A stretch of 39,253 nt of DNA from an uncultured beta proteobacterium (GCA_903920695.1 CAIXNB010000150.1:1-39253), one strand, 5' to 3'. Shown: positions 9,911-19,949, counted from the first letter of the stretch. Notes: a model not told the origin generated them from the sequence alone. A program made the numbers and translations.

Positions 9911-9917
9911 ATCAGGC
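9905..9917. other. Small palindrome spanning two convergent stop codons
   Basis: GCCTGA-A-TCAGGC covers both the TGA of the plus-strand dehydrogenase (9908-9910) and the TGA of the minus-strand TetR gene (9912-9914). With no T-run it is at most a weak bidirectional terminator; it may be coincidental. Confidence 0.3.
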
Positions 9918-10547
9918 TACCGCCGGGCCTTGCAGGATGCCCTTGAGCAGCATTGCGGTGAGTTGCGTTGCGATCTCGTCGGGCTGGTAGTCGCCGCCGC
10001 TTTCGTACCAGCGCCCGATCCAGCTCAGAGCGCCCGCAATGGCAAAGGCCGCCATCTTGGGGTCGCAAGGCTGGATTGATCCTTCGGCGATGCCTTCGGT
10101 GACGAGACGGCGAAACGCCATGTCGATGCCAGACTTGAGCCGACGCAACTCGGTGCGGTTCTGCTGCGGCATCTCGTCATCGCTGATGCGGATCACGCAC
10201 ATGCCGAAATCCTGCGTCACGATGCGCGTGTAGATGCGCATGCAGGCCGTCAACTGGTCAATCGCTTTGCCGCCGGCGCTGCGCGTTGCCTCGATGCCCT
10301 CGGTCATCATCTGCAGGCCTTTGCGCACGCATTCGATCAGGATCTCATCCTTGTTCTTGACGTAGTAGTAGAGCGTCGGTTTGCTGACATTGAGGCGCGC
10401 TGCAATGTCGTCGAGCGAGGTGGCGTGAAAGCCGCGCTCATTGAAAAGCTGCGCCGCCGTCGCCAGCACGGCGTCGCGTTTGACCTGGCGCTGCTGCCCA
10501 CGCTCGGATGATGGGGCCCAGGGTGAAGTGGCTGCTTTCTTAGGCAT
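9912..10547 (-). CDS. TetR family transcriptional regulator
   Basis: The 211-residue protein has a typical TetR N-terminus: helix ATAAQLFNERGFHATSLDDIA (about residues 29-50) and recognition helix RLNVSKPTLYYYVKNKDE (about 51-68). The C-terminal half is an all-helical ligand-binding region, for which an acyl-CoA ligand would suit the neighbours. It diverges from livG across 127 bases that contain two related palindromes (10604-10636), the likely operators, so repression of the transporter operon and of itself is expected. The ATG at 10547 is clear, although its ribosome binding site is weak. Ligand and target are inferred from position; family membership is firm. Confidence 0.9.
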   Translation of the reverse strand: MPKKAATSPWAPSSERGQQRQVKRDAVLATAAQLFNERGFHATSLDDIAARLNVSKPTLYYYVKNKDEILIECVRKGLQMMTEGIEATRSAGGKAIDQLTACMRIYTRIVTQDFGMCVIRISDDEMPQQNRTELRRLKSGIDMAFRRLVTEGIAEGSIQPCDPKMAAFAIAGALSWIGRWYESGGDYQPDEIATQLTAMLLKGILQGPAVA

Positions 10548-10603
10548 GCGCAGAGGGCCTAGGGAAAGTCCCGATGCCGGGTTGATCAGCTGAATTCCAT
10601 AAT

Positions 10604-10636
10604 CTACTCATGAGTAATAAGTTTACGCATCAGTAA
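10604..10636. promoter_or_regulatory. Two palindromic sites, likely TetR operators
   Basis: TACTCATGAGTA (10605-10616) is a perfect 12-bp palindrome. A related imperfect site TTACGCATCAGTAA is at 10623-10636. Their centres are 19 bp apart, close to two helical turns. They lie midway between the divergent tetR (start 10547) and livG (start 10675), where a regulator could control both. Confidence 0.6.
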
Positions 10637-10674
10637 AAATCTTTCACTCAGCACAAACCCGCATAAGAATATTG

Positions 10675-11532
10675 ATGGAGACACCCGCCGAAGGCGCCAC
10701 TGGCAACGCGCCGCCCCTGTTGCAGATCGACGGCGTCACGCTGCGCTTTGGCGGCGTGCGCGCGCTCAACGATGTCAGCTTCAGCGTGGCGCCGGGGTCC
10801 ATCACCGCCGTCATCGGGCCCAACGGTGCGGGCAAGACTTCGCTTTTCAATACCGTCTCTGGGTTCTATCGACCCAGCGCCGGCCAGGTGCGCTTCAAGG
10901 GTCATGACATCACGCGCGTGCCAGCGCCGCAGCGCGCCAAAATGGGTTTGGGGCGCAGCTTCCAGAACATCGCGCTGTTTCGTGGCATGACGGTGCTCGA
11001 CAACATCAAGCTCGGCCGTCACTCGCACCTCAAAACCAATGTGCTCGATGCGCTGTTCTACATGGGGCGGGCGCGGCGCGAGGAGGCCGAACTGCGCGCC
11101 GATATCGAGGAGCGCATCATCGATTTCCTGGAGATCGATCACATCCGCCATGCGCCGGTTTCCGCTCTGTCCTACGGTCTGCAAAAGCGCGTTGAAATGG
11201 CGCGCGCGCTGGCCATGCAGCCCGAAATTCTGATGCTCGACGAGCCGGTGGCGGGCATGAACCGCGAAGAGACCGAGGACATGGCGCGCTTCATCCTCGA
11301 CGTGCGCGAAGAGTGGGGCGTGACGGTGCTGATGGTGGAGCACGACATGGGCATGGTGATGGATTTGTCCGACTATGTCATCGTGCTCAACTTTGGTCAG
11401 GTCATTGCCCAGGGCACGCCGGCCAGCGTGCAGGGTGACCCGGAGGTGATCCGGGCTTACCTCGGATCCGGCGACGTCAGCGACCTGCGGCGCAAACTGC
11501 ACGACGGCGTCGTGCGAGCGGGAGTCGCCTGA
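10675..11532 (+). CDS. livG: Branched-chain-type ABC transporter ATP-binding protein (LivG)
   Basis: This 285-residue ABC ATPase belongs to the LivG group of hydrophobic amino-acid/carboxylate importers. Walker A GPNGAGKT is at residues 48-55, the signature is LSYGLQ (165-170) instead of LSGGQ, and Walker B is ILMLDEP (185-191). LivG proteins often show such altered signatures. The C-terminal region GTPASVQGDPEVIRAYLG is typical of LivG. The start is the ATG at 10675; an overlapping in-frame TTG one codon earlier is less likely. It is the first gene of the plus-strand operon, and its TGA overlaps the livH ATG (TGATG), so the two are translationally coupled. Substrate is unknown; operon partners suggest an organic acid. 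Confidence 0.9.
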   Translation: METPAEGATGNAPPLLQIDGVTLRFGGVRALNDVSFSVAPGSITAVIGPNGAGKTSLFNTVSGFYRPSAGQVRFKGHDITRVPAPQRAKMGLGRSFQNIALFRGMTVLDNIKLGRHSHLKTNVLDALFYMGRARREEAELRADIEERIIDFLEIDHIRHAPVSALSYGLQKRVEMARALAMQPEILMLDEPVAGMNREETEDMARFILDVREEWGVTVLMVEHDMGMVMDLSDYVIVLNFGQVIAQGTPASVQGDPEVIRAYLGSGDVSDLRRKLHDGVVRAGVA

Positions 11533-12410
11533 TGGATTGGGCCTACCTGTTCGAGATCTGCCTGACCGGCCTGGCCAGTGGCGGCCTGTACGCGCTGGCG
11601 GCGCTGGCCTTTGTCATGGTCTACAAGGGCACGCGCGTGGTCAACCTGGCCATTGGCGAAATGCTGATGATCGGCGCTTACCTGTTTTTCACCTTTGCGG
11701 TCACGTTCGAGTTTCGCCTGTGGCTGGCGATGCCGGCGGCGGTGCTCAGCGCCGGTCTGCTGGGCGCGGGGATCGAGCGCACCATGATCCGCCCCCTGCT
11801 GGGCGAGCCGCCGATCTCGGTCTTCATGGTCACGATCGGTCTGTCGTCGGTGTTGGTCGGTCTGGTGGAACTGATCTGGACCGCTGACCAGCGCCGCCTG
11901 CCCGATTTCCTGCCGACGACGCCGGTCATGGTGGGCGATGCTTTCCTGGCGCCCAAGGTCTTTTACGGCGCGCTGATCGCCATCGTGCTGATTGCCACCG
12001 TGCTGCTGGTGTTCCGTTTCTGGCGCGGTGGCGTCGCGCTGCGCGCCACGGCCTCGGACCAGGCCGCTGCCTATTCGATGGGCATCAACGTGCCGCGTGT
12101 TTTTTCTCTGGCCTGGGTGGTATCGGCGATGCTCGCCGCCCTGTCGGGCATCATCGTCGGCTCGATCGGCGGCATCTCGTCTTCGATGGGGGTGTTCGGT
12201 TTGTCGGTGCTGGTGGTCGTCATCGTCGGCGGGCTCGACAGTGTGCTCGGCGCGCTGCTGGGCGGCTTGCTGATCGGTCTGATTGAAGCGCTGGCCAGTT
12301 CCTACCTGGGTGGCGAGTACAAGTTGCTGGCGACCTTCATCGTGCTCGTCATCGTGCTGATGATCCGTCCCTACGGCCTGTTCGGCACCCACGAAATCGA
12401 GAGGCTCTGA
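11532..12410 (+). CDS. livH: Branched-chain-type ABC transporter permease (LivH)
   Basis: This 292-residue inner-membrane permease has about eight hydrophobic segments. The N-terminal LASGGLYALAALAFVMVYKG and VVNLAIGEMLMIGAYLFF match the LivH start, and the cytoplasmic loop GVALRATASDQAAAYSMGIN is the expected coupling region for the ATPase. The C-terminus has LVVVIVGGLDSVLGALLGGL. With LivM it forms the membrane channel. Its start overlaps the livG stop by one base. Its own TGA (12408-12410) overlaps the ATG of an 18-codon ORF that in turn overlaps the livM start, so the three may be read by coupled translation. Confidence 0.92.
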   Translation: MDWAYLFEICLTGLASGGLYALAALAFVMVYKGTRVVNLAIGEMLMIGAYLFFTFAVTFEFRLWLAMPAAVLSAGLLGAGIERTMIRPLLGEPPISVFMVTIGLSSVLVGLVELIWTADQRRLPDFLPTTPVMVGDAFLAPKVFYGALIAIVLIATVLLVFRFWRGGVALRATASDQAAAYSMGINVPRVFSLAWVVSAMLAALSGIIVGSIGGISSSMGVFGLSVLVVVIVGGLDSVLGALLGGLLIGLIEALASSYLGGEYKLLATFIVLVIVLMIRPYGLFGTHEIERL

Positions 12411-12466
12411 TGTCCTTGCGTCACCGTCATCGCTGCCCTGTTTGCCTGAACGCGGAGAACGTCTGA
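12410..12466 (+). CDS. Possible 18-residue coupling ORF between livH and livM
   Basis: An ATG at 12410-12412 overlaps the livH TGA, and the resulting ORF of 18 codons ends in a TGA (12464-12466) that overlaps the livM ATG (12466-12468). Both junctions read TGATG. The peptide would be MSLRHRHRCPVCLNAENV, basic with a CPVC motif. The livM ribosome binding site (GGAGAA, 12454-12459) lies inside it. Reinitiating ribosomes could bridge the gap; chance is also possible. Confidence 0.3.
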   Translation: MSLRHRHRCPVCLNAENV

Positions 12467-13503
12467 TGCGCATCGGCACACTCAAGGAAAGCTACATCGC
12501 CGACGCGGCGCTGTTTGACTCGCGCACGCAGAAGGCCTGGCTCGCGCTCGCCGCCGCGCTGCTCATGCTGTTTCCGTTCGTGGCCGGCGACTACTGGCTG
12601 TACCTGGCCTGCCTGGTCAGCATCAACGTCGCCAGCGCCACCGGTTTGAATATTCTGACCGGCTACACCGGCCTGGTCAGCCTGGGCCAAGCCGCGTTCA
12701 TGGGCCTGGGCGCTTACACGGTGGCGATTCTGCAGATCCGCGTTGGCTCGCCGTTTCTGCTCAACATCCTGGCCGGTGGTTTTGTTGCGATGGTCGGTGG
12801 TGTCATCGTCGGCATCCCGTCGCTGCGCGTGAAGGGCTTGTACCTGGCGATCGTCACCATCGCCGCCTCCTTCATCACGCATTTCATTTTTGCCAACGCC
12901 TCCTTCGCCGGTGGCACTGGCGGCCTCACGGTGCCGCCGGCCAAGCTGTTCGGCATGGTGCTCGACACCTCGTTTCGCCTTTACTGGGTCATCCTGCCGG
13001 TCACGGTGCTGATGCTGCTCGGTGCATCGAATCTGTTTCGCACGCGCGTCGGCCGTGCTTTCATCGCCATTCGCGACCGTGACATCTCGGCCGAGGTGCT
13101 GGGCATTCCGCTGCTGAACTACAAGCTGCTGTCATTCGGGTTGTCTTCGTTCTATGCCGGCCTCGCGGGCGGTCTGTGGGCCTATTTCTTCCGTGTCGTG
13201 ACGCCCGAGAGTTTTCCGCTGTCGATGTCGATCTTCTTCCTCGCGGCCATCATCGTCGGCGGCATGGGAACGATCCTGGGCGGCATCTTCGGCGCGGTCT
13301 TCATGACCATGGTGCCGGAACTGCTCAAGATTGGCGTTGGCCTGTTGCCGCGCGGCGCCGAACTGACGGTTTTTCTCTCGCCCGTGCGCACCATGCTGTT
13401 CGGGTTGTTGATCATCGGGTTTCTGGTTTTCGAGCCGCACGGGCTCGCAGAAGTGTGGCGGCGCATTCGCCGTTTTTTCCATCTGTGGCCGTTCCGCAAT
13501 TGA
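12466..13503 (+). CDS. livM: Branched-chain-type ABC transporter permease (LivM)
   Basis: This 345-residue polytopic permease shows the LivM hallmarks: NILTGYTGLVSLGQAAFMGL, VGIPSLRVKGLYLAIVTIA, and the ATPase-coupling loop GRAFIAIRDRDISAEVLGIP. Roughly ten hydrophobic segments are present, with a 40-residue cytoplasmic N-terminus before the first. The ATG at 12466 has GGAGAA seven bases upstream; an in-frame TTG at 12442 is weaker. A 5-bp hairpin follows the stop before the substrate-binding protein gene. It pairs with LivH to form the import channel. Confidence 0.92.
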   Translation: MRIGTLKESYIADAALFDSRTQKAWLALAAALLMLFPFVAGDYWLYLACLVSINVASATGLNILTGYTGLVSLGQAAFMGLGAYTVAILQIRVGSPFLLNILAGGFVAMVGGVIVGIPSLRVKGLYLAIVTIAASFITHFIFANASFAGGTGGLTVPPAKLFGMVLDTSFRLYWVILPVTVLMLLGASNLFRTRVGRAFIAIRDRDISAEVLGIPLLNYKLLSFGLSSFYAGLAGGLWAYFFRVVTPESFPLSMSIFFLAAIIVGGMGTILGGIFGAVFMTMVPELLKIGVGLLPRGAELTVFLSPVRTMLFGLLIIGFLVFEPHGLAEVWRRIRRFFHLWPFRN

Positions 13504-13517
13504 GTGCGTTCACGCAC
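13504..13517 (+). other. Small hairpin after livM stop
   Basis: GTGCG-TTCA-CGCAC directly follows the livM TGA. It has no T-run, so it is not an obvious terminator. Between a permease gene and a binding-protein gene, such a stem could protect a processed mRNA end and raise binding-protein output. Stem length is only five pairs. Confidence 0.35.
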
Positions 13518-13552
13518 CGCTGGATCACAGACCAAGCAAGAAGGAGACAAGC

Positions 13553-14728
13553 ATGAAGACATCAGCCATTTCCCAACGTCGCCGCGCACTGCTGCTGGCC
13601 GCCGGTGCCACGCTCGTCGCGCCGCTGGCGCAGGCCCAGGCCGGCGAAGACATTGTCATCGGTGGCTCCATTCCGATGACCGGTGTCTTCGCGTTTGCCG
13701 GCGTCGGCATCAATGCCGGCATCGGCGATTACGTCAAGATCGTCAATGATGCCGGCGGCATCAAGGGCCGCAAACTGCGTTTTGTACCGGAAGACACGGG
13801 CTACAAGGTCGACGTCTCGGTGGCGGCTTTCAAGAAAATCACGAGTCAGAACAAGGTCAACCTCTATTACGGCGACTCGACTGCGTTCTCCAAAACCATC
13901 AACCCCGAACTGGAGCGCACCGGCAACATCCTGATGGCTGGCGCTTCATTTGCCACCGAGTTGAACGACCCGGTGAAATACCCGGACCAGTTTTTGGTCG
14001 GGCCGGATTACACCGAAATGTTCGGCATCCTGCTGCGCCACATCGCCAAGGAAAAACCCGGTGCCAAGGTGGCGTTCGTCTATTCCGATTCCGAATTCGG
14101 CCGCGATCCGATTGACAGCAGCGAAGCGCTGGCGAAGAAACTGGGCCTGAGCGTGCCGGTCAAGATCATGACGCCCGCGGGCAGTGTCGATGTCTCGACC
14201 GAGGTCATCAAACTGCGCCGCGCCGCGCCCGACTACACCATCTTCCACGGCTACATCCTGGCGCCTATTCCTGAGTTCATCACGCAGGGCAAGCAGATGG
14301 GCATGACGACCAAATGGATGGGCACGTTCTGGACCATGGACAGCTCCACCGTCATGAAGATGGGCGAGGCTGGCGATGGCTTCATGGGCGTCATGCCCTA
14401 CCGCTATTACTACGACACCTCGGCCAAGGCGCCGATGCTCGAAAAGATCCGCCAGCTGCACCCGGATTACCAGAGCACGGCCTACATCCAGGGCTTTCTG
14501 GCTGCCATGCTGTTCACTGAGGCCGCCAAGCGCACGCTCAACGCCAACAAGGAACTCACGGGCAAGAACCTCAAGGCTGCGCTCAACAGCATCAAGGACT
14601 TCGACACCGGCGGCCTGATCGGCGTGCCAATCACCATCAAGGGCAACTCGATCCCGGTCGGGCGCGTCTACCGCGCCGACATGAAGGCGCAGAAGATGGT
14701 GCCAGCGTCGGACTGGATCGCGCTTTAG
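13553..14728 (+). CDS. ABC transporter periplasmic substrate-binding protein (LivK family)
   Basis: The 391-residue protein is a type I periplasmic binding protein. Its signal peptide contains QRRRALLLAAG and ends near AQAQA (about residues 25-29); the arginine cluster before the hydrophobic core resembles a Tat signal but is not a perfect consensus. The mature protein starts DIVIGGSIPMTGVFAFAG, the usual first strand and ligand loop. The two-lobed fold continues through AKVAFVYSDSEFGRD and ends at DMKAQKMVPASDWIAL. A strong AAGGAG (13541-13546) precedes the ATG. It captures the substrate in the periplasm and delivers it to LivHM. The ligand is unknown; the adjacent CoA ligase points to a carboxylic acid. 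Confidence 0.9.
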   Translation: MKTSAISQRRRALLLAAGATLVAPLAQAQAGEDIVIGGSIPMTGVFAFAGVGINAGIGDYVKIVNDAGGIKGRKLRFVPEDTGYKVDVSVAAFKKITSQNKVNLYYGDSTAFSKTINPELERTGNILMAGASFATELNDPVKYPDQFLVGPDYTEMFGILLRHIAKEKPGAKVAFVYSDSEFGRDPIDSSEALAKKLGLSVPVKIMTPAGSVDVSTEVIKLRRAAPDYTIFHGYILAPIPEFITQGKQMGMTTKWMGTFWTMDSSTVMKMGEAGDGFMGVMPYRYYYDTSAKAPMLEKIRQLHPDYQSTAYIQGFLAAMLFTEAAKRTLNANKELTGKNLKAALNSIKDFDTGGLIGVPITIKGNSIPVGRVYRADMKAQKMVPASDWIAL

Positions 14729-14747
14729 TCACAAGGCAGACCCCGCG

Positions 14748-15562
14748 ATGAGCATGGCCGCAGTACAGAACATCCTCGAAGTCAACAACATCGAGGTGAT
14801 CTACAACAAGGTGGTGCAGGCCCTGCGCGGCCTGTCGCTGGCGGTGCCGCGCGGGGAAATCGTTGCCTTGCTGGGCAGCAATGGCGCCGGCAAGTCGACC
14901 ACGCTGAAAGCCATCTCGGGTTTGCTGATGCTTGAAGACGGCGAACTGCAAAGCGGCAGCATCCGCTTCAACGGCCAGTCCACTGCCGAGCTGGCGCCGC
15001 AGCAATTGGTGCGCCAGGGTCTCAGCCATGTGATGGAAGGCCGGCGCATTTTCGAGGACCTGACGATCGAGGAAAACCTGATCGCGGCCAGTTACGCGCT
15101 AACCGGTCGTGGCGGTGTCAAGCCCGACTTTGATCTGGTCTATTCCTATTTTCCGCGTCTGCATGAGCGCTGCAAGAGCCTGGCCGGTTACCTGTCGGGC
15201 GGCGAGCAGCAGATGCTGGCAATCGGGCGCGCGTTGATTGCGCAGCCCGAGCTGATCCTGCTCGACGAACCGTCGCTGGGCCTCTCGCCCAAACTGGTGG
15301 AAGAGATCTTTGCCATCATCGTGCGCATCAACGCCGAGCGCGGCGTCTCCATGCTGCTGGTCGAGCAGAACGCGACGCTGGCGCTAGCCGTGGCGCACCG
15401 CGGCTACATCATGGAGAACGGCAAGATCGTGATCGACGGCACGGCCGAGCGTCTCGCCAGCGACCCCGATGTGCGCGAGTTCTACCTCGGCGTTGGCGGC
15501 GGCGGCGAGACGCGCAGCTTTCGCCAGGTCAAGCATTACAAGCGCCGCAAGCGTTGGCTTTC

Positions 15563-15566
<4 letters not shown>
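14748..15566 (+). CDS. livF: Branched-chain-type ABC transporter ATP-binding protein (LivF)
   Basis: This 272-residue second ATPase of the importer has Walker A GSNGAGKS (43-50), a canonical signature YLSGGEQQMLAIGRAL and Walker B LILLDEPSLGLSP. The C-terminus carries about 25 extra residues (GETRSFRQVKHYKRRKRW) that are strongly basic and go beyond the usual LivF length near 235-240. The start is the ATG at 14748; a second ATG two codons later is possible. The TGA overlaps the ATG of the acyl-CoA synthetase gene (ATGA at 15563-15566), so transporter and ligase are translationally coupled. Confidence 0.9.
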
Positions 15567-17374
<1,808 letters not shown>

Positions 17375-17440
17375 CCTGTGCCATGCCAGGTCATGGTGGT
17401 CTGGCTAAACTCGGTTAACACGCCACAACGAAAGAATGAC

Positions 17441-18244
17441 ATGAACCCCACTGCCTCGATTGAAACCCCGGAACTGCCGCTGCAGGTGGCGCGCGATGGC
17501 GCTGTCGTCACGCTGCGTTTCAACCGGCCCAAGGCACTCAATGCGGTCGACATTCCGATGGCCCAGGCTATCCTGCGGGCCGCGCGCGAACTGGTGGACG
17601 ACCGCTCGGTGCGTGCCATTGTGCTGTGCGGTGCCGGGCGCGGCTTCATGGCCGGCGGTGATCTGGCCACGCTGCGTGCCGACCCGAACCGGGGTGCAAG
17701 CGAGCTGATCGGCCCGCTGCACGAGGCGATCACACTGCTCTCACAGATGGATGCGCCGCTGATCGCGCAGGTTCATGGCGTGGCGGCCGGCGCCGGTTTG
17801 AGCCTGATGCTGCAGGCCGATTTCATCATTGCCGCCGAGGGCACACGCTTCAGCCTGGCCTATGCCAATATTGGCGCCAGTTGCGATGTCGGTGCCTCCT
17901 GGGCCCTGCCGCGCTTGGTCGGGCTGCGCCGGGCGCTGGAAATTGCCATGCTCGGCGAAACCCTGACAACGGCCGACGCTGCGCGGCTCGGTCTGGTGAA
18001 CCGGGTGGCGCCCGCCGCCGAACTGGAGGCCGAAGTCAAAGCCTTTGCGCAGCGTCTGGCCAACGGACCGACCGTTGCTTTCGGCCAGTTGCGCCGCTTG
18101 ATGCGCGAATCGTTCAGCCGTGATCTGCCGGCGCAACTCGACGCCGAGGCTGCTGCTTTTATCAAATGTGCCGGCACGCAGGATTTCAAGACCGGCATCG
18201 ACGCCTTCTTCGCCAAACAGCCCGCGCATTTCGAAGGCCGCTGA
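17441..18244 (+). CDS. Enoyl-CoA hydratase/isomerase family protein, isomerase-like
   Basis: This 267-residue crotonase-fold protein has the first oxyanion-hole segment GRGFMAGGDLATL (about residues 67-79) and the second in HGVAAGAGLSLML. The two glutamates used by enoyl-CoA hydratases are absent: their positions are L120 and Y141. An aspartate, D149 in GASCDVGASW, lies where PaaG-type isomerases have their catalytic acid. Delta3-delta2 enoyl-CoA isomerase or ring-opening isomerase activity is therefore more likely than hydration. The ATG at 17441 has AAAGAA upstream. It follows the synthetase after 66 bases and is 21 bases before the alpha/beta hydrolase gene. Confidence 0.82.
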   Translation: MNPTASIETPELPLQVARDGAVVTLRFNRPKALNAVDIPMAQAILRAARELVDDRSVRAIVLCGAGRGFMAGGDLATLRADPNRGASELIGPLHEAITLLSQMDAPLIAQVHGVAAGAGLSLMLQADFIIAAEGTRFSLAYANIGASCDVGASWALPRLVGLRRALEIAMLGETLTTADAARLGLVNRVAPAAELEAEVKAFAQRLANGPTVAFGQLRRLMRESFSRDLPAQLDAEAAAFIKCAGTQDFKTGIDAFFAKQPAHFEGR

Positions 18245-18265
18245 GGCTGTTTGCGGCAAGGCACC

Positions 18266-19183
18266 ATGCCATCCCTGAAGTCGCGCCTGCTCTACCACGT
18301 CGTCAAGTACCAGCTGGCCAAGCTGGCCCGGCGCCAATTGACTCTGCCGGAATACCGCCTGGCGCGTGAAGCGGCGGCCGAGCGCATGTTCAGGATGCCC
18401 GGCGGCGTCGCGGTGGAAACGGCTGAAGTCGGCGCTTGCCGTGGTGAATGGCTTCGGCCCGCATCTCAGCAGGGCAGCGGCATGGTTCTGTATCTGCACG
18501 GCGGTGCTTACACCGGGGGCTCGTGCATCACACACCGTGCGGTGGCGGCCAGGCTGTCGCTGGCAGCCCGGCACAGGGTATTCAACCTGGCCTACCGGCT
18601 GGCGCCGGAACACCCGTTTCCAGCCGCACTCGACGACGCGCTCATGGCTTACCACGGGCTGCAGGCAGCGCACCCCGGCGCGTTGATCGCCCTGGCTGGC
18701 GATTCGGCAGGCGGCGGTTTGGCGCTGTCTCTTGCCATCCGTTTGCGCGAACAAGGCATCCTGCCTCCGGCGGCGCTGGCGCTGATGTCGCCCTGGACAG
18801 ATCTTGCGCAGGGCAACAAAACCCACACCACCAAGGCAGCGCTGGACCCCTATTTTCCGACCCGTGAGCGCCTGAGCATCGCCGCGCGCCACTACGCCGG
18901 CGCGACCCTGTTGACGCATCCACTGGTCTCACCGCAGTATGCGCAATTGCACGGGCTATCCCCGACCCTGATTCACGTTGGCGAGCGCGAAGCCCTGCTT
19001 GACGATTCCCTGCTGCTGGTGCAGCGCCTGAAGGCGCTTGGGTCGCCAGCCAGCGTCAAGGTTTTCCCCGGCATGTGGCATGTCTGGCAGATGTTGGGCG
19101 GGCATATGCGTGAAGCGGATCAGTCGGTGCAGGAGCTCGGCGGCTTTCTGTGCGAGCATCTAAGCGTGTCTGGCGCTAAATAG
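18266..19183 (+). CDS. Alpha/beta hydrolase, hormone-sensitive-lipase (HSL) family esterase
   Basis: The 305-residue protein carries the HSL-family oxyanion motif HGGAYTGG (78-85) and the nucleophile elbow GDSAGG with S147. The acid is probably in the HVGEREALLDD segment and the histidine in the late MWHVWQML segment. Such enzymes hydrolyse short to medium esters or lactones and lack a lid domain. No signal peptide is present, although the N-terminus is basic and amphipathic. The ATG at 18266 is chosen over a TTG at 18251. It is the last gene of the transporter/ligase operon and could release an acid from an ester substrate, which is inferred from context. No clear terminator follows. Confidence 0.86.
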   Translation: MPSLKSRLLYHVVKYQLAKLARRQLTLPEYRLAREAAAERMFRMPGGVAVETAEVGACRGEWLRPASQQGSGMVLYLHGGAYTGGSCITHRAVAARLSLAARHRVFNLAYRLAPEHPFPAALDDALMAYHGLQAAHPGALIALAGDSAGGGLALSLAIRLREQGILPPAALALMSPWTDLAQGNKTHTTKAALDPYFPTRERLSIAARHYAGATLLTHPLVSPQYAQLHGLSPTLIHVGEREALLDDSLLLVQRLKALGSPASVKVFPGMWHVWQMLGGHMREADQSVQELGGFLCEHLSVSGAK

Positions 19184-19201
19184 TCGATTGAATTGGTCTG
19201 A

Positions 19202-19481
19202 AACACGGGCGAGGCCCTGAACGTCAACTTGTCTGACTTGCCAAAGCGCAACACGGCCTTTGTCAAACTGGCTGCCCCCACGTTATTTGCTCGAATGAAG
19301 CGCGACGAATGGGGGCATGGTATCGCTTGGCCGGTGGCTGTCGGTAGCCGCCGAATCGCTCGGTATGACACGACGCGTGATTGCGCACTACCGCACTGGC
19401 AGCAAACTCATCCCCATGGTGGTTGGTCTGGCGTGCAAGGGATGGGAGGTAAAGCATGCATCCCGTCGTCAATCAGTCTGA
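19202..19481 (+). pseudogene. DUF2442-HTH protein remnant, internally deleted and out of frame
   Basis: Two pieces of one gene lie in different frames. From 19202 the frame reads NTGEALNVNLSDLPKRNT and on to RMKRDEWGHGIAWP, which looks like a DUF2442 domain. From about 19335 a second frame reads LSVAAESLGMTRRVIAHYRT and then PMVVGLACKGWE, like the HTH segment often found behind DUF2442, ending in TGA at 19479-19481. About 30 residues that normally link them are missing at roughly 19325-19335, and the reading frame changes there. The N-terminal start is also gone (an in-frame stop at 19199-19201). Such proteins are often encoded beside small toxin-like partners. The call rests on remembered family patterns. 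Confidence 0.6.
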
Positions 19482-19518
19482 GCCCTCGAGAGCAACTGAC
19501 CGCGCTGTGGGCCTTGGG

Positions 19519-19788
19519 TCAATCCTCGATCAGCGATTCCATCGGCACAGAAAATCTTTTCGCCAAGACCTTCGTCGGGCGCAAGTTCAGCTTGCGCTTG
19601 CCAGCCAGAACATCGGACACCACGCTCTGCGCGCCGATCTCGGGTAGATCGGAATGGCGCAAGCCGTGCTGCTGCATCAGATAGGCCAAGCGGCTCGCCG
19701 GTATTCCCATTCCCCTGTGTCGTATTGCGCATGCATGAGCATTGTCTTTACTCACCGCTTGGCGCTTTCGATGGAAAAATTCGCTCAT
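19519..19788 (-). pseudogene. HigA-like antitoxin, probably N-terminally degraded
   Basis: The ORF encodes 89 residues. The last 55 match the HTH region of HigA-type antitoxins: LAYLMQQHGLRHSDLPEIG, then VVSDVLAGKRKLNLR and VLAKRFSVPMESL. The first 33 residues do not resemble the usual acidic HigA N-terminus, and no higB-like toxin ORF is seen upstream on the minus strand (19800-19950). It is either a decayed antitoxin gene or a short orphan HTH protein. The ATG at 19788 has only a weak AGGGG upstream; a GTG at 19806 is possible. The segment 19184-19949 otherwise holds only the DUF2442-HTH remnant and no intact gene. Confidence 0.5.
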
Positions 19789-19949
19789 GGGTTGCACCCC
19801 TGCCACGCATCGATTGCACTACCGGATACACCTGTTACCGACTGGCTACTCGCTGCGCACGGGTCGGCACTGCGTAGAATGTCCAAGTCTTATCATCTGG
19901 TTAACCAGGCACCGGTTGACTGCTACCTTTCGCATCACAACACGCCGCT

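Noticed and set aside
11457..12485. Antisense frame of 342 residues opposite livH
   Set aside because: It is extremely rich in H, Q, D and R, the usual complement of membrane-protein codons, and has no domain.
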